Assembly: GCF_001412215.1 (NCBI RefSeq)
Contig: NZ_LLWP01000001.1
Span: 186,001-250,000 of the forward strand
DNA length: 64,000 nt
Source of the DNA: Pedobacter sp. Hv1
Lineage (GTDB): Bacteria > Bacteroidota > Bacteroidia > Sphingobacteriales > Sphingobacteriaceae
Direction: 5' to 3'
Below, in pieces: positions 44,238 through 52,637 of this stretch (position 1 is its first letter; every line of letters begins with the position of its first letter). The position numbers were made by a program, and so were the translations under genes. The notes under the pieces are model-generated. The model made no database searches. It was not told the origin of the DNA and saw only the letters and a program-made list of their open reading frames with translations.

Positions 44238-44765
44238 CTATTTCGAGAGCTTATTTAAGCTTTCTTTAATCCGCCATAAATACTTATTGCGGTAGTAAAT
44301 ATCTTTAATAGTTTTGAGTACTTCTTCTTGATCATTTCCATCACTGTGGTCGAAAGTTGTGGTAAGCACCTGTAACTCTTGATCTAATTCCTTCTCTATT
44401 TGGGTAGTCTGAACCTTCACTTCTGCAAGTTTGATCGGATCGGCATCAAACTCCATTTCCATCAAGGCTTCGTTCACATCCATCATTTCCATTAAAAAAC
44501 TTTGGGGCAAACTGTAATTTTCTCCCTCTACCAGTTGTCCTTTTAGGGTTAAAATGTAAGGTAAACGTTTTTGCGGATCTTTTAAAACCTGAAATGCTTT
44601 GTTGTTAACAGTAGAAAGCTCTAATACCTCATTTTGTTTCTCCTCGCTCTGATTAATATAAAAGTCTGGATGAAACTTTTTACTCAATTCATAAAACTTC
44701 TGTTTTACCAATTGTTGGTCTGGATTAAAACTAAGGGGTAGCTCATAGAGCTCAAAGTAATTCAT
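44238..44765 (-). CDS. hscB: Fe-S cluster co-chaperone HscB
   Basis: The 175-residue protein has an N-terminal J domain (NYFELYELPLSFNPD..., HPD in KKFHPDFY at about 31-38) and a C-terminal three-helix HscB bundle (about 90-175). It delivers IscU with its cluster to the Hsp70 HscA. Length fits HscB (about 170-180) and not general DnaJ. No other isc genes are in the window, as often in this phylum. It is the first gene of a long minus-strand block leading to rseP, dxr and further envelope genes, although a spacer of 40 nt separates it from rseP. Confidence 0.9.
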   Translation of the reverse strand: MNYFELYELPLSFNPDQQLVKQKFYELSKKFHPDFYINQSEEKQNEVLELSTVNNKAFQVLKDPQKRLPYILTLKGQLVEGENYSLPQSFLMEMMDVNEALMEMEFDADPIKLAEVKVQTTQIEKELDQELQVLTTTFDHSDGNDQEEVLKTIKDIYYRNKYLWRIKESLNKLSK

Positions 44766-44805
44766 GTTGTTAACTATTTCACTGCAACAGGGTGAAGATT
44801 AAAAT

Positions 44806-46209
44806 CTATTTACCGAATATCTTTAGGATATCGTTACCAAAAGCAAATACCATTAAGCTCAATAAGATGACAAAACCTACTACTTGGGCACGTTCCATAA
44901 ATTTATCGCCCAATGGCTTACCCTTAATCATTTCGATAATTAAAAATACCACGTGTCCACCATCTAATGCTGGTATTGGCAATAAGTTCATAAAGGCCAG
45001 GGCCATTGAAATTAATCCTGTTAAGCGCCAAAAGTTTGCCCAATCAAATTCACTACCGTAAACTTTGGCAATACCGATAGGACTGCTGATGTTTCTGGCA
45101 CTTACCTTACCGGTAATCATTTTCCAGATACCTTTTCCATTGTCGGCAAAGGTGGTCCATGCTTTAGTTGTACCTACAGAAAACGATTCGAAGAAACCAT
45201 AATCAATATGTGTAGTTGGCAATTTACCCCTAGCAATGGCAATACCGATGGTACCTGCCTTACTTACTTTCGGCGTAAGTGTTAAAGGGTTGCCATTACG
45301 TAATACCTCTATATTAATCACTTTTCCTGGAAATTTCTCTACTTCGTTTGTAAAGTCATTTAAAAAGCGAACTGGTTTATTATTTACAGACAGTATACTA
45401 TCTCCTGCTTTAATACCTGCCTCTAATGCTGGCGAGGCCTCTGGTGTTTCTGGCTTAGGACTTACAAAAAGCTCCTTGATCTTGGTAAAGATACTTTTTG
45501 ACTTTTTTATTTTCGAATAGTCAGTTACATCGGTAATCTTTCCTGCAACAATACGAGGTGCTACAAATTCTTCAATACCATGTTTACTGATACTATTCAA
45601 TACACTTTCAGGAACTTTTAGATCGATTGCTTTTCCATCACGAGAAATAGTCAATTTCGGACTTCCTAATAAAACTTTAGAGCTGATCAATTCTTCGAAA
45701 CGAACCACTTTTTGACCATTAATGGCCACGATCTTATCTCCGTCCTTTAACCCAATTTCTTTACCAATAATACCAGGGGTTACTCCATTTGCCAATTGAT
45801 TGTTTGTAATATAGGTTTCGCCATATTTAAAGGTAAGCATCCAGAAGATTACAATACCTACAACTACATTGACAATGATACCACCCAACATTACAATTAA
45901 GCGTTGCCAAGCTGGTTTAGATCTAAACTCCCAAGGTTCTGCAGGTAAGGCCATTTGTTCGGTATCCATAGATTCGTCTATCATACCCGAAATTTTCACG
46001 TATCCACCTAAAGGCAACCAACCTACACCGTATTCTGTATCACCTACTTTAAAACTAAAAAGTTTAAAGCCCCAAGCGTCAAAGAAAAGATAAAATTTTT
46101 CAACTTTTATTCCGAAGGCACGTGCGGCTAAAAAATGTCCTAATTCGTGTAAAATTACTAGTATCGATAATCCCAGCAAAAGCTGGCCCGCCATGATCAG
46201 TCCGTCCAT
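44806..46209 (-). CDS. rseP: RIP site-2 metalloprotease RseP
   Basis: The 467-residue membrane protease has the zinc site HELGHFLAA in TM1 (about 21-29), two PDZ domains (about 120-205 and 225-320, the second with SILSVNNKPVRFLND), and the third ligand region NLLPIPALDGGH (about 412-423) near the C-terminal helices. It cuts membrane proteins such as anti-sigma factors inside the bilayer. Its target in this organism is unknown. dxr lies 37 nt upstream on the same strand; the dxr-rseP pair is conserved in many bacteria. Confidence 0.95.
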   Translation of the reverse strand: MDGLIMAGQLLLGLSILVILHELGHFLAARAFGIKVEKFYLFFDAWGFKLFSFKVGDTEYGVGWLPLGGYVKISGMIDESMDTEQMALPAEPWEFRSKPAWQRLIVMLGGIIVNVVVGIVIFWMLTFKYGETYITNNQLANGVTPGIIGKEIGLKDGDKIVAINGQKVVRFEELISSKVLLGSPKLTISRDGKAIDLKVPESVLNSISKHGIEEFVAPRIVAGKITDVTDYSKIKKSKSIFTKIKELFVSPKPETPEASPALEAGIKAGDSILSVNNKPVRFLNDFTNEVEKFPGKVINIEVLRNGNPLTLTPKVSKAGTIGIAIARGKLPTTHIDYGFFESFSVGTTKAWTTFADNGKGIWKMITGKVSARNISSPIGIAKVYGSEFDWANFWRLTGLISMALAFMNLLPIPALDGGHVVFLIIEMIKGKPLGDKFMERAQVVGFVILLSLMVFAFGNDILKIFGK

Positions 46210-46246
46210 ATATGTGTATGTGTATTGTTCTTAGATTTATTAAAAT

Positions 46247-47392
46247 TTAATTTGTTACGTGTTGACTTGCAAATATACGTGTCTGCTTGTCGGTTTCTAA
46301 ATAATTATTCAGTGTAGGTTGTGCAATGAAATCCATCTGCTGCATACATTTTTCAATTACATCGCTCATTTGCAAAAAGCCTATTTTGTCTTTCAAAAAT
46401 GCTTCAACCACTACCTCATTCGCTGCATTTAAGATACAAGGCATATTGCCTCCTTTTTCCATTGCTGTAAAGGCCAGCTCAAGGTTACGAAAACTTTTTG
46501 TATCTGCCTGCGTAAATGTTAATTCTGGATAGTTTAAAAAGTTAAATCTCTCAAAATTACTGCTGATTCGTTGTGGATAGGCCAAGGCATAGTGGATGGG
46601 TAATTTCATATCTGGCAAGCCCATCTGTGCTTTAATTGAACCATCTGTAAACTGTACCATAGAATGAATGATAGATTGTGGATGCACTACAACCTCAATC
46701 TGATTGGTCTCTAACCCGAACAGCCATTTGGCTTCAATGGCTTCTAGGCCTTTATTCATTAACGAAGCAGAATCAATAGTGATCTTTGCACCCATTACCC
46801 AGTTGGGATGTTTCAAGGCTTCATTTTTGGTCACATTGGCCAAGAAAGACAAGTCTTTTCCTCTAAATGGCCCCCCAGATGCTGTTAAAAAAATTTTCTC
46901 AATTGGATTGTTTTCTTCTCCTACCAAACATTGGAAGATGGCCGAATGCTCTGAGTCTACCGGGATAATTTTCACCCCATGTTTAGCCGCCAATTTCATT
47001 ACCATTTCGCCAGCTACTACCAAAGTCTCTTTATTGGCTAAACCAATGTCTTTTTTAGCTTCAATAGCAGCAATAGTTGGTTTTAAGCCTACAGAACCCA
47101 TAATTGCAGTCAATACCAATTGGGTCTGTGGCAGTTGCACCGCAGCAATCAAGGCATCCTCACCACTTAATACCAGGGTATTTGGCAATGCTTTTTTTAC
47201 GGCTTGGTAATGCGCTTCAGCCGTAATCACCACCATTTCTGGTTTGAATTCCAATGCTTGTTGAATCAATAGCTCGGCATTGTTCTGCGCAGTTAAAGCA
47301 TTAATTCGATATAGATTAGGGTTAGCACGCACTACTTCTAATGCTTGGGTTCCAACAGAACCTGTACTTCCTAATATGGATATATTCTTCAA
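46247..47392 (-). CDS. dxr: 1-deoxy-D-xylulose 5-phosphate reductoisomerase
   Basis: The 381-residue enzyme starts at a TTG codon (47392): the sequence MKNISILGSTGSVGTQ is the standard DXR N-terminus and NADPH site (GSTGSVG, about 8-14). The metal/substrate site is DSEHSAIFQ (about 145-153) with the loop ASGGPFRG and the C-terminal CILNAANEV. It makes methylerythritol phosphate for isoprenoids. Upstream is a perfect palindrome. Downstream genes rseP and hscB probably share the transcript. Confidence 0.96.
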   Translation of the reverse strand: MKNISILGSTGSVGTQALEVVRANPNLYRINALTAQNNAELLIQQALEFKPEMVVITAEAHYQAVKKALPNTLVLSGEDALIAAVQLPQTQLVLTAIMGSVGLKPTIAAIEAKKDIGLANKETLVVAGEMVMKLAAKHGVKIIPVDSEHSAIFQCLVGEENNPIEKIFLTASGGPFRGKDLSFLANVTKNEALKHPNWVMGAKITIDSASLMNKGLEAIEAKWLFGLETNQIEVVVHPQSIIHSMVQFTDGSIKAQMGLPDMKLPIHYALAYPQRISSNFERFNFLNYPELTFTQADTKSFRNLELAFTAMEKGGNMPCILNAANEVVVEAFLKDKIGFLQMSDVIEKCMQQMDFIAQPTLNNYLETDKQTRIFASQHVTN

Positions 47393-47410
47393 ATTATTTT
47401 TTCTCTCTTA

Positions 47411-47434
47411 ATGGTTCGTGTCGACACGAACCAT
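47411..47434. repeat. ATGGTTCGTG-family palindrome, copy 2
   Basis: This perfect 24-bp palindrome (half-site ATGGTTCGTGTC, then its mirror GACACGAACCAT) lies in the 43-nt gap between the end of the GH3 gene and the start of dxr. It shares the same half-site with the imperfect copy at 20972-20995. No T-run follows, so it is better called a dispersed palindromic repeat than a terminator. Confidence 0.75.
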
Positions 47435-47435
47435 A

Positions 47436-48941
47436 TTATATTACAACAATATACTGTGTTAAAACCTCTGCTATCTTCCTATCGTTACTTAATCTTGGTA
47501 CTTTATTTTGTCCACCCAATTTACCTTCTGCACGCATGTAATTGACGAATGCATCTTTTTGTAATGGACGAATGATCAGTTGTTGCAAAATCTTACCCTC
47601 AATGAGGTCAAAATAGTAAATATTTTTCTTTTGCAAAGCCTTATCCACTTTTTCGCTAAAGACCTTCATATCTTTAGGAGCTGTACCAAACTCTACAAAC
47701 CACTCATGGTAAGGCAGTTCATTAGCAGGTGCATTTACCTGTGGTGCTACAGTAAATTCTGTAATTTCTACCCCCTCTTCATTAGCTACCGATAAAATGG
47801 CATGTTCTACCTCTTCGCCAATTACATGTTCGCCAAATGCAGAAATAAAATGCTTGATCCGACCTGTTACCAAAATCTTGTAAGGATTTTTAGACACAAA
47901 CTTAATGGTATCGCCAATGCTATAACCCCACAAACCTGCATTTGTATTTAAAATCAATGCATAATTTTTTTCTAGCTCTACCTCTGCCAAACTTAAACGT
48001 GTAGGGTTTTCGTTATAGTACTCATCGGCGGGAATAAATTCATAAAAAATTCCAGCTTTTGTAAGCAATAACAGACTTTTATCTTCTTGGCTATCCTGAT
48101 AAGCGATAAAACCTTCAGATGCCGGATAGGTTTCAATCGTATCGATCTTTCTGCCAATACTGGCTTCTATTTTGGCTCTATAAGGCTCATAATTTACGCC
48201 TCCGTATACAAAAAGGCTAAAATTTTTAAAGATGTTCTTGATTTTTTTGCCATCTGTTTTTTCGCTCAACTTGTCAAAATACATTTGTACCCAAGGTGGA
48301 ATTCCTGAGATCAAAGTCATGTCTTCGTTTAACGTTTCGGCAACAATAGCTTCTACTTTTTCTTCCCAATCTTCAATGCAGTTGGTGGCATAAGATGGCA
48401 GCCTATTCTTTTGTAGGTAAGCAGGTACCAAGTGTGCTACAATACCCGACAAACGACCTACATTAATCCCATTCTTTTTGGTTAACACTGGGCTCCCCTG
48501 TAAAAAGATCATTTTGCCATTTACAAAATCGGTTTTACCAGTTTCGTTAATATAGGTTAACAGGGCATTACGAGCAGCTTTGATATGCTCTGGCATCGAT
48601 TCTTTTGAAATAGGGATATATTTAACACCAGATGTTGTGCCCGATGTTTTGGCAAAATAAGCAGGTTTACCTTTCCATAAAATATCTTTTTCTCCGGCAA
48701 CTACCCTATCTATATAAGGTCGCAGGGCCTCATAATCTCTGATCGGAACATTGGCTTTAAAGTCTTCGTAATTTTTGATGGAAGAGAAATGATGGTCTTT
48801 ACCAAATAAAGTACCAGCAGCAGACTTTATCAGCAACTGCAAGGTTTGATCTTGTGCTTTTAAAGAATGTTCTTTCCACTTGCGAATGCCTTTTACCACC
48901 CATGCAGCAAATGGCTTACTTAGTGCCGCTTTTAATCCCAT
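47436..48941 (-). CDS. GH3 auxin-responsive-promoter family adenylating enzyme
   Basis: The 501-residue protein matches the GH3 acyl-adenylate family: the ATP loop FAKTSGTTSGVKYIPIS (about 93-109), YPASEGFIAYQ (about 275-285), LNTNAGLWGYSIGDTIKFV and a C-terminal lid. Plant GH3 enzymes join amino acids to jasmonate or auxin; bacterial members probably adenylate some carboxylate and transfer it to an amine. The substrate is unknown. It is soluble, has no signal peptide, and is in the long minus-strand block just before dxr. Confidence 0.88.
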   Translation of the reverse strand: MGLKAALSKPFAAWVVKGIRKWKEHSLKAQDQTLQLLIKSAAGTLFGKDHHFSSIKNYEDFKANVPIRDYEALRPYIDRVVAGEKDILWKGKPAYFAKTSGTTSGVKYIPISKESMPEHIKAARNALLTYINETGKTDFVNGKMIFLQGSPVLTKKNGINVGRLSGIVAHLVPAYLQKNRLPSYATNCIEDWEEKVEAIVAETLNEDMTLISGIPPWVQMYFDKLSEKTDGKKIKNIFKNFSLFVYGGVNYEPYRAKIEASIGRKIDTIETYPASEGFIAYQDSQEDKSLLLLTKAGIFYEFIPADEYYNENPTRLSLAEVELEKNYALILNTNAGLWGYSIGDTIKFVSKNPYKILVTGRIKHFISAFGEHVIGEEVEHAILSVANEEGVEITEFTVAPQVNAPANELPYHEWFVEFGTAPKDMKVFSEKVDKALQKKNIYYFDLIEGKILQQLIIRPLQKDAFVNYMRAEGKLGGQNKVPRLSNDRKIAEVLTQYIVVI

Positions 48942-48985
48942 TTTTCAGTTTACAGTTATTAGTTACCAGTTGTTAGTGAAGCCCA

Positions 48986-49864
48986 TTAAACGATATTGTG
49001 GATAATATCTGGATGCTCGTCTCCCTTATATTCGCTCATGATCTTTCTGTAGGCTACTGCAAAAAAAGCAGTGGTAAAAGGCACAATTACGAACGAACTA
49101 AAAACAACAACAATTAAGGAAACATATTGATTGATATCATAGTCAAAAAAGTAATTGACCAAACGGAAACCTGTTAATACCACTACGTAAAAGAAGCCAA
49201 AAACTACGGCCTGAACTAACACTAAACCTACAAGAATAAACAATAGCTTAATAAAATTGCCTTTTGTAGTGGCTAAACTTAGTTTAATGGATTCAAACGG
49301 CTTACAATGTTTATCGATAATGAAAAATGGAAAAAACACGATCCTTATAAATGTAAAGAAGATACTCAACATGGCAATGGCTACCGCAATGTTAACGATT
49401 ACTTTTCCGGCTTGTGTAAAGTTGTCAATTAACCCCTGACTTACTGCAAATTTTAAGATCAGATCTAAAATATACAATACAGGCATCAATAAAATACCTA
49501 CTAAAAAGATACTTAACCCAAAATAAACAGTACCGATTAAAAAGCGAATAATTTCTTTTCTGGTAGGTAAGGTTTCTATAATGGTAATGTCTTCTTCACC
49601 TTCGTGATCGAGGAGCTTAAAAATATACTTGATTAAACAGAGCTCAACAATACAATAGCTCATTACAAAAATCAACAGCATTACTATCCTGATCCCAACA
49701 TTTAATTCGCCCATAAAAAAAGCCATAAAAGTGGAGGTAGATGCCGTGATAAAAATCAAGAAACATAAAGTCGCAAGAGAGAAGTAATTGTCGCGTGTTA
49801 CTTTCCAGGCCTGCATAATTACGTCTTTTACGGCGAACGTACTTTCTTTTAAATAATCTATCAT
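48986..49864 (-). CDS. Multi-pass membrane protein of unknown function
   Basis: The 292-residue protein has about six membrane helices in a pattern like that of DUF4013/glycerophosphodiester-phosphodiesterase membrane domains: long hydrophobic segments near 27-50, 58-80, 115-140, 160-190, 205-235 and 245-275. No catalytic motif is visible. Its start overlaps the stop of the glycosyltransferase gene by 4 nt, so the two are translationally coupled. That suggests a partner role in membrane-linked sugar transfer, which is inference only. Confidence 0.65.
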   Translation of the reverse strand: MIDYLKESTFAVKDVIMQAWKVTRDNYFSLATLCFLIFITASTSTFMAFFMGELNVGIRIVMLLIFVMSYCIVELCLIKYIFKLLDHEGEEDITIIETLPTRKEIIRFLIGTVYFGLSIFLVGILLMPVLYILDLILKFAVSQGLIDNFTQAGKVIVNIAVAIAMLSIFFTFIRIVFFPFFIIDKHCKPFESIKLSLATTKGNFIKLLFILVGLVLVQAVVFGFFYVVVLTGFRLVNYFFDYDINQYVSLIVVVFSSFVIVPFTTAFFAVAYRKIMSEYKGDEHPDIIHNIV

Positions 49865-50829
49865 GATTGTTTAAATATTACTCTTTTAAATAAATCTTGT
49901 ATAAAACCCAGCCCATAAGCAGTAAGTTGAATAAAAGATGCAATGACACTCAAAAATGCAATTTTAATTGACTTGTTGACCTGCCAAGCGTGAAAAAATA
50001 TCAACAAAAAATAGAGGCCAACTATGAAATTACAGATATAGGCCAAGGGCCAGTAAAAGATGTTAAACAATACGGTTAACATCATTCCAATGGTAGCAAC
50101 TGCTGGAAAAAAGTGGATCAATTTCAGCTCTTTCGGAAAATGTTTGTAAATATTGATACGTGCCCTTCCAAAAAAGTGCAATTGTTTATAAAACTGCGAA
50201 AAGCTGGTCCTTCTTTTATGGTAAACTTTGGCCGCTGGGATCAATCCTATTTTAAATCCATTTTCGTGAATACGAATACTGTATTCAATATCCTCTCCTA
50301 AACGTGTTAAAATAAAACCACCTACTTTTTCCCAAACTTCTCTTGAAACCCCCATGTTAAAACTACGGGGATGGAACTGACCTACGTGTTTTTTATTGCC
50401 CCTAATTCCGCCAGTAGTAAAGGGCGAAGTCATGGCATAGCTGATGGCTTTTTGAACTGGCGTAAAGGTTTCGTGTGCAGCATCTGGACCTCCATAAGCA
50501 TCTAATTGATGTTCAAAAAGATAGGCCGACACTATTTCCAGATAGTCTTCTGGAATTAGGCAATCCGAATCGAAAATAACAAAGTAATCTCCTTTTGCTC
50601 TTTCAAAACCAAAATTACGGGTAAAACCCTGACCTTCGTTCGGTTTAAAAAAATACTTTACATCTAGCCTATTTGCATAAGAGGCAACAATTTCTTTGGC
50701 ATCGTTTACAGAACCATCTTCAATTACCAACACTTCAAACTGTGTATAAGTCTGCTTGGTTAAAGTAGTTAAAAGCTCATCAATTTCTTGAGGGCGATTG
50801 TAAAGTGGGATGATGATGGAGAAAAACAT
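49861..50829 (-). CDS. GT2 family glycosyltransferase
   Basis: The 322-residue enzyme has a GT-A fold: FFSIIIPLYNRPQEIDELLTTL at the start, VIEDGS for nucleotide binding (about 33-38), and the DxD motif VIFDSDCLI (about 87-95). A hydrophobic C-terminal region (about 235-315) anchors it to the membrane. It transfers a sugar from a nucleotide sugar to a lipid or glycan acceptor. It is coupled to the downstream membrane protein and follows a second GT2 gene upstream. Acceptor not known. Confidence 0.9.
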   Translation of the reverse strand: MFFSIIIPLYNRPQEIDELLTTLTKQTYTQFEVLVIEDGSVNDAKEIVASYANRLDVKYFFKPNEGQGFTRNFGFERAKGDYFVIFDSDCLIPEDYLEIVSAYLFEHQLDAYGGPDAAHETFTPVQKAISYAMTSPFTTGGIRGNKKHVGQFHPRSFNMGVSREVWEKVGGFILTRLGEDIEYSIRIHENGFKIGLIPAAKVYHKRRTSFSQFYKQLHFFGRARINIYKHFPKELKLIHFFPAVATIGMMLTVLFNIFYWPLAYICNFIVGLYFLLIFFHAWQVNKSIKIAFLSVIASFIQLTAYGLGFIQDLFKRVIFKQS

Positions 50830-50855
50830 GTTTGAAGGCTGAAGGTGTGAGGCAA

Positions 50856-50906
50856 AAGGTATAAGGTGTAAGGCGCTATAACCTTACGCCCTAAACCTTA
50901 TACCTT
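50856..50906. repeat. Long imperfect hairpin between two GT2 genes
   Basis: AAGGTATAAGG (50856-50866) pairs with CCTTATACCTT (50896-50906), and inner GTAAGG/CCTTAC and GGCG/CGCC stems continue the fold. The 3' arm overlaps the stop codon of the upstream GT2 gene. The words AGGTATAAGGTGTAAGGC are typical short spacer repeats here, so this may act as an mRNA hairpin separating the two genes. Confidence 0.6.
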
Positions 50907-51855
50907 AAAGCTCTTTTTCTATTAAATACTGATTTCTTTCTGGTGCGTTGCGGGTAACTAATTCTGCCACAAAACCTGTTAAAAACATTTGTGAACCTAC
51001 GATGATTGCTACTAATGAAATATAGAATAAGGGTTGATCTGTAATTTCTCTTTTGTAGGGAATATGAGCAGCAATGTGATACAGCTTCACTGCAATCATC
51101 CAAACTGCCATAATTGTTCCAATCAAGAAGCTCAATACCCCTAAAGAACCAAAAAAGTGCATTGGCCTTTTGCCAAATTTACCTACAAAGAAAATAGAAA
51201 GTAAATCTAAAAAGCCATTGATAAATCTGCTAAAACCGAATTTAGTTGTTCCGTATTTTCTGGCTCTATGCTCTACAACCTGCTCTCCAATTTTACTAAA
51301 ACCTGCCCATTTGGCAATTACAGGAATATAACGATGCATTTCGCCATATACCTCTATGGTTTTAACTACATCTTTACGGTATGCTTTTAATCCACAATTG
51401 AAATCGTTTAATTGAATACCACTCATTTTACGGGTAGCCGCATTGAATAGTTTTGTAGGAATGGTTTTTGTAATGGGATCGTATCGTTTCTTTTTCCAAC
51501 CAGAAATGATATCGTATTTTTCTTCTTTAATTCGTCTGTACAATTCTGGAATTTCGTCTGGGCTATCTTGCAGATCGGCATCCATTGTAATAATTACTTC
51601 ACCTTGTGCAGCTTCGAAAGCTACATTTAATGCTGCAGATTTACCATAGTTCCTTCTAAACTTGATCGCTTTGATGCTGCCATAAGTTTCTTTTAAAGCC
51701 GTAAGTACTGCCCATGAGGTATCGGTACTTCCATCGTCAACAAATACAGCCTCATAAGAAAAATTGTTCTCCACCATCACTTTGTCTATCCAGGCAATTA
51801 ATTCTGGCAGCGATTCTTCTTCGTTATATAAAGGTACTACAACTGATATATCCAT
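50905..51855 (-). CDS. GT2 family polyprenyl-phosphate glycosyltransferase (GtrB/DPM type)
   Basis: The 316-residue protein has the DPM/GtrB layout: ISVVVPLYNEEESLPELI at the N-terminus, VDDGSTD (about 39-45), the DxD MDADLQDSP (about 91-99), and two C-terminal membrane helices (about 230-255 and 268-292). It loads a sugar onto undecaprenyl phosphate. It is read in the same direction as the GT2 gene 75 nt downstream. The sugar product could be used for lipid or glycan modification; nothing shows which. Confidence 0.9.
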   Translation of the reverse strand: MDISVVVPLYNEEESLPELIAWIDKVMVENNFSYEAVFVDDGSTDTSWAVLTALKETYGSIKAIKFRRNYGKSAALNVAFEAAQGEVIITMDADLQDSPDEIPELYRRIKEEKYDIISGWKKKRYDPITKTIPTKLFNAATRKMSGIQLNDFNCGLKAYRKDVVKTIEVYGEMHRYIPVIAKWAGFSKIGEQVVEHRARKYGTTKFGFSRFINGFLDLLSIFFVGKFGKRPMHFFGSLGVLSFLIGTIMAVWMIAVKLYHIAAHIPYKREITDQPLFYISLVAIIVGSQMFLTGFVAELVTRNAPERNQYLIEKEL

Positions 51856-51868
51856 TTTTTAGTCTTAT

Positions 51869-51955
51869 CGTCTTTGCGAGGAGAAACGACGAAGCAATCT
51901 TTTCAATCAGATTGCCGCACACTTGGCGTTACCCTGCCCTTCGTTCGCAATGACG
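51869..51955. repeat. Dispersed palindromic repeat (TTGCGAGGA...CGCAATGACG)
   Basis: CGTCTTTGCGAGGAGAAACG and its partner TTCGCAATGACG lie at the two ends of an 87-nt unit with GAAGCAATCT / AGATTGCC pairing inside. This matches a repeat commonly seen in Bacteroidota spacers (GTCATTGCGAGGA...GAAGCAATC). It fills the gap upstream of the GT2 gene. Confidence 0.75.
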
Positions 51956-52032
51956 TATTATTAGAAACGTGCAAATTTCATCAAATTATATGATAAAACC
52001 TGCACGTTGATAAATTTATATTCAAAGGCTGG

Positions 52033-52620
52033 TTAAGCCTCAATTTTTGCTTCTTCTGGCTCTTGCCAAGGATTAGGGTTACTTTTCTTAAAGATCAATG
52101 CAAATATCAGCGCTCCGATAAAGTAAAATATAGCTGCAATACCAAAACCAACAACTGCTTGGCTAAATGTTGGGGTAAATTGTTTATCCAAACTTTCAGT
52201 AGCTGATTCCAATGCTTTAGCCATATCAGCTTCGGCCATACCCATCGATTTGTACATCGATTCCATCTTTTCCATTGAAAGCTCTTTCATTTTTACCGGA
52301 TAGGTAGGATCAACAAACTTTCCAAATAAGTTCGTGCATATATACACAATAGCCATTGCTGTTAAAAACATAGCAAAAATAGGCCAAAGTGCTTCTCCAA
52401 AGCTCCAATAACCGCCTGCTTTTTTCCTTAGGTCAATACAGAAAAATACAGCCAAGGCGATACCTATTATAGCTGTTATTGCTACATATACATAAGAACT
52501 CATTAAACTTGGCATCAGGTACCATGTTACCAAGAAAATAACCAGGTTAATCACACCCCAAATAGCACCGTTTTTTAGGGCTTCGGTCTTTAAATTCACT
52601 TTTGTAGTTGTTGTTTCCAT
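52033..52620 (-). CDS. DUF4199 membrane protein
   Basis: The 195-residue protein has four membrane helices (about 16-36, 42-62, 80-100 and 160-185), with a Met-rich soluble loop (MKELSMEKMESMYKSMGM, about 110-127) between TM3 and TM4. This is the DUF4199 family, widespread in Bacteroidota and of unknown function. It is immediately downstream of the acidic hypothetical gene (17 nt), with the GT2 gene next. The position between envelope genes suggests a cell-envelope role, not proven. Confidence 0.88.
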   Translation of the reverse strand: METTTTKVNLKTEALKNGAIWGVINLVIFLVTWYLMPSLMSSYVYVAITAIIGIALAVFFCIDLRKKAGGYWSFGEALWPIFAMFLTAMAIVYICTNLFGKFVDPTYPVKMKELSMEKMESMYKSMGMAEADMAKALESATESLDKQFTPTFSQAVVGFGIAAIFYFIGALIFALIFKKSNPNPWQEPEEAKIEA

Positions 52621-52637
52621 TTTAGTTTGATTTTGGT

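Noticed and set aside
46704..47210. Open frame of 168 codons on the plus strand opposite dxr
   Set aside because: It lies wholly antisense to a clearly conserved enzyme and has no family-like sequence, so it is a shadow of dxr codon use.
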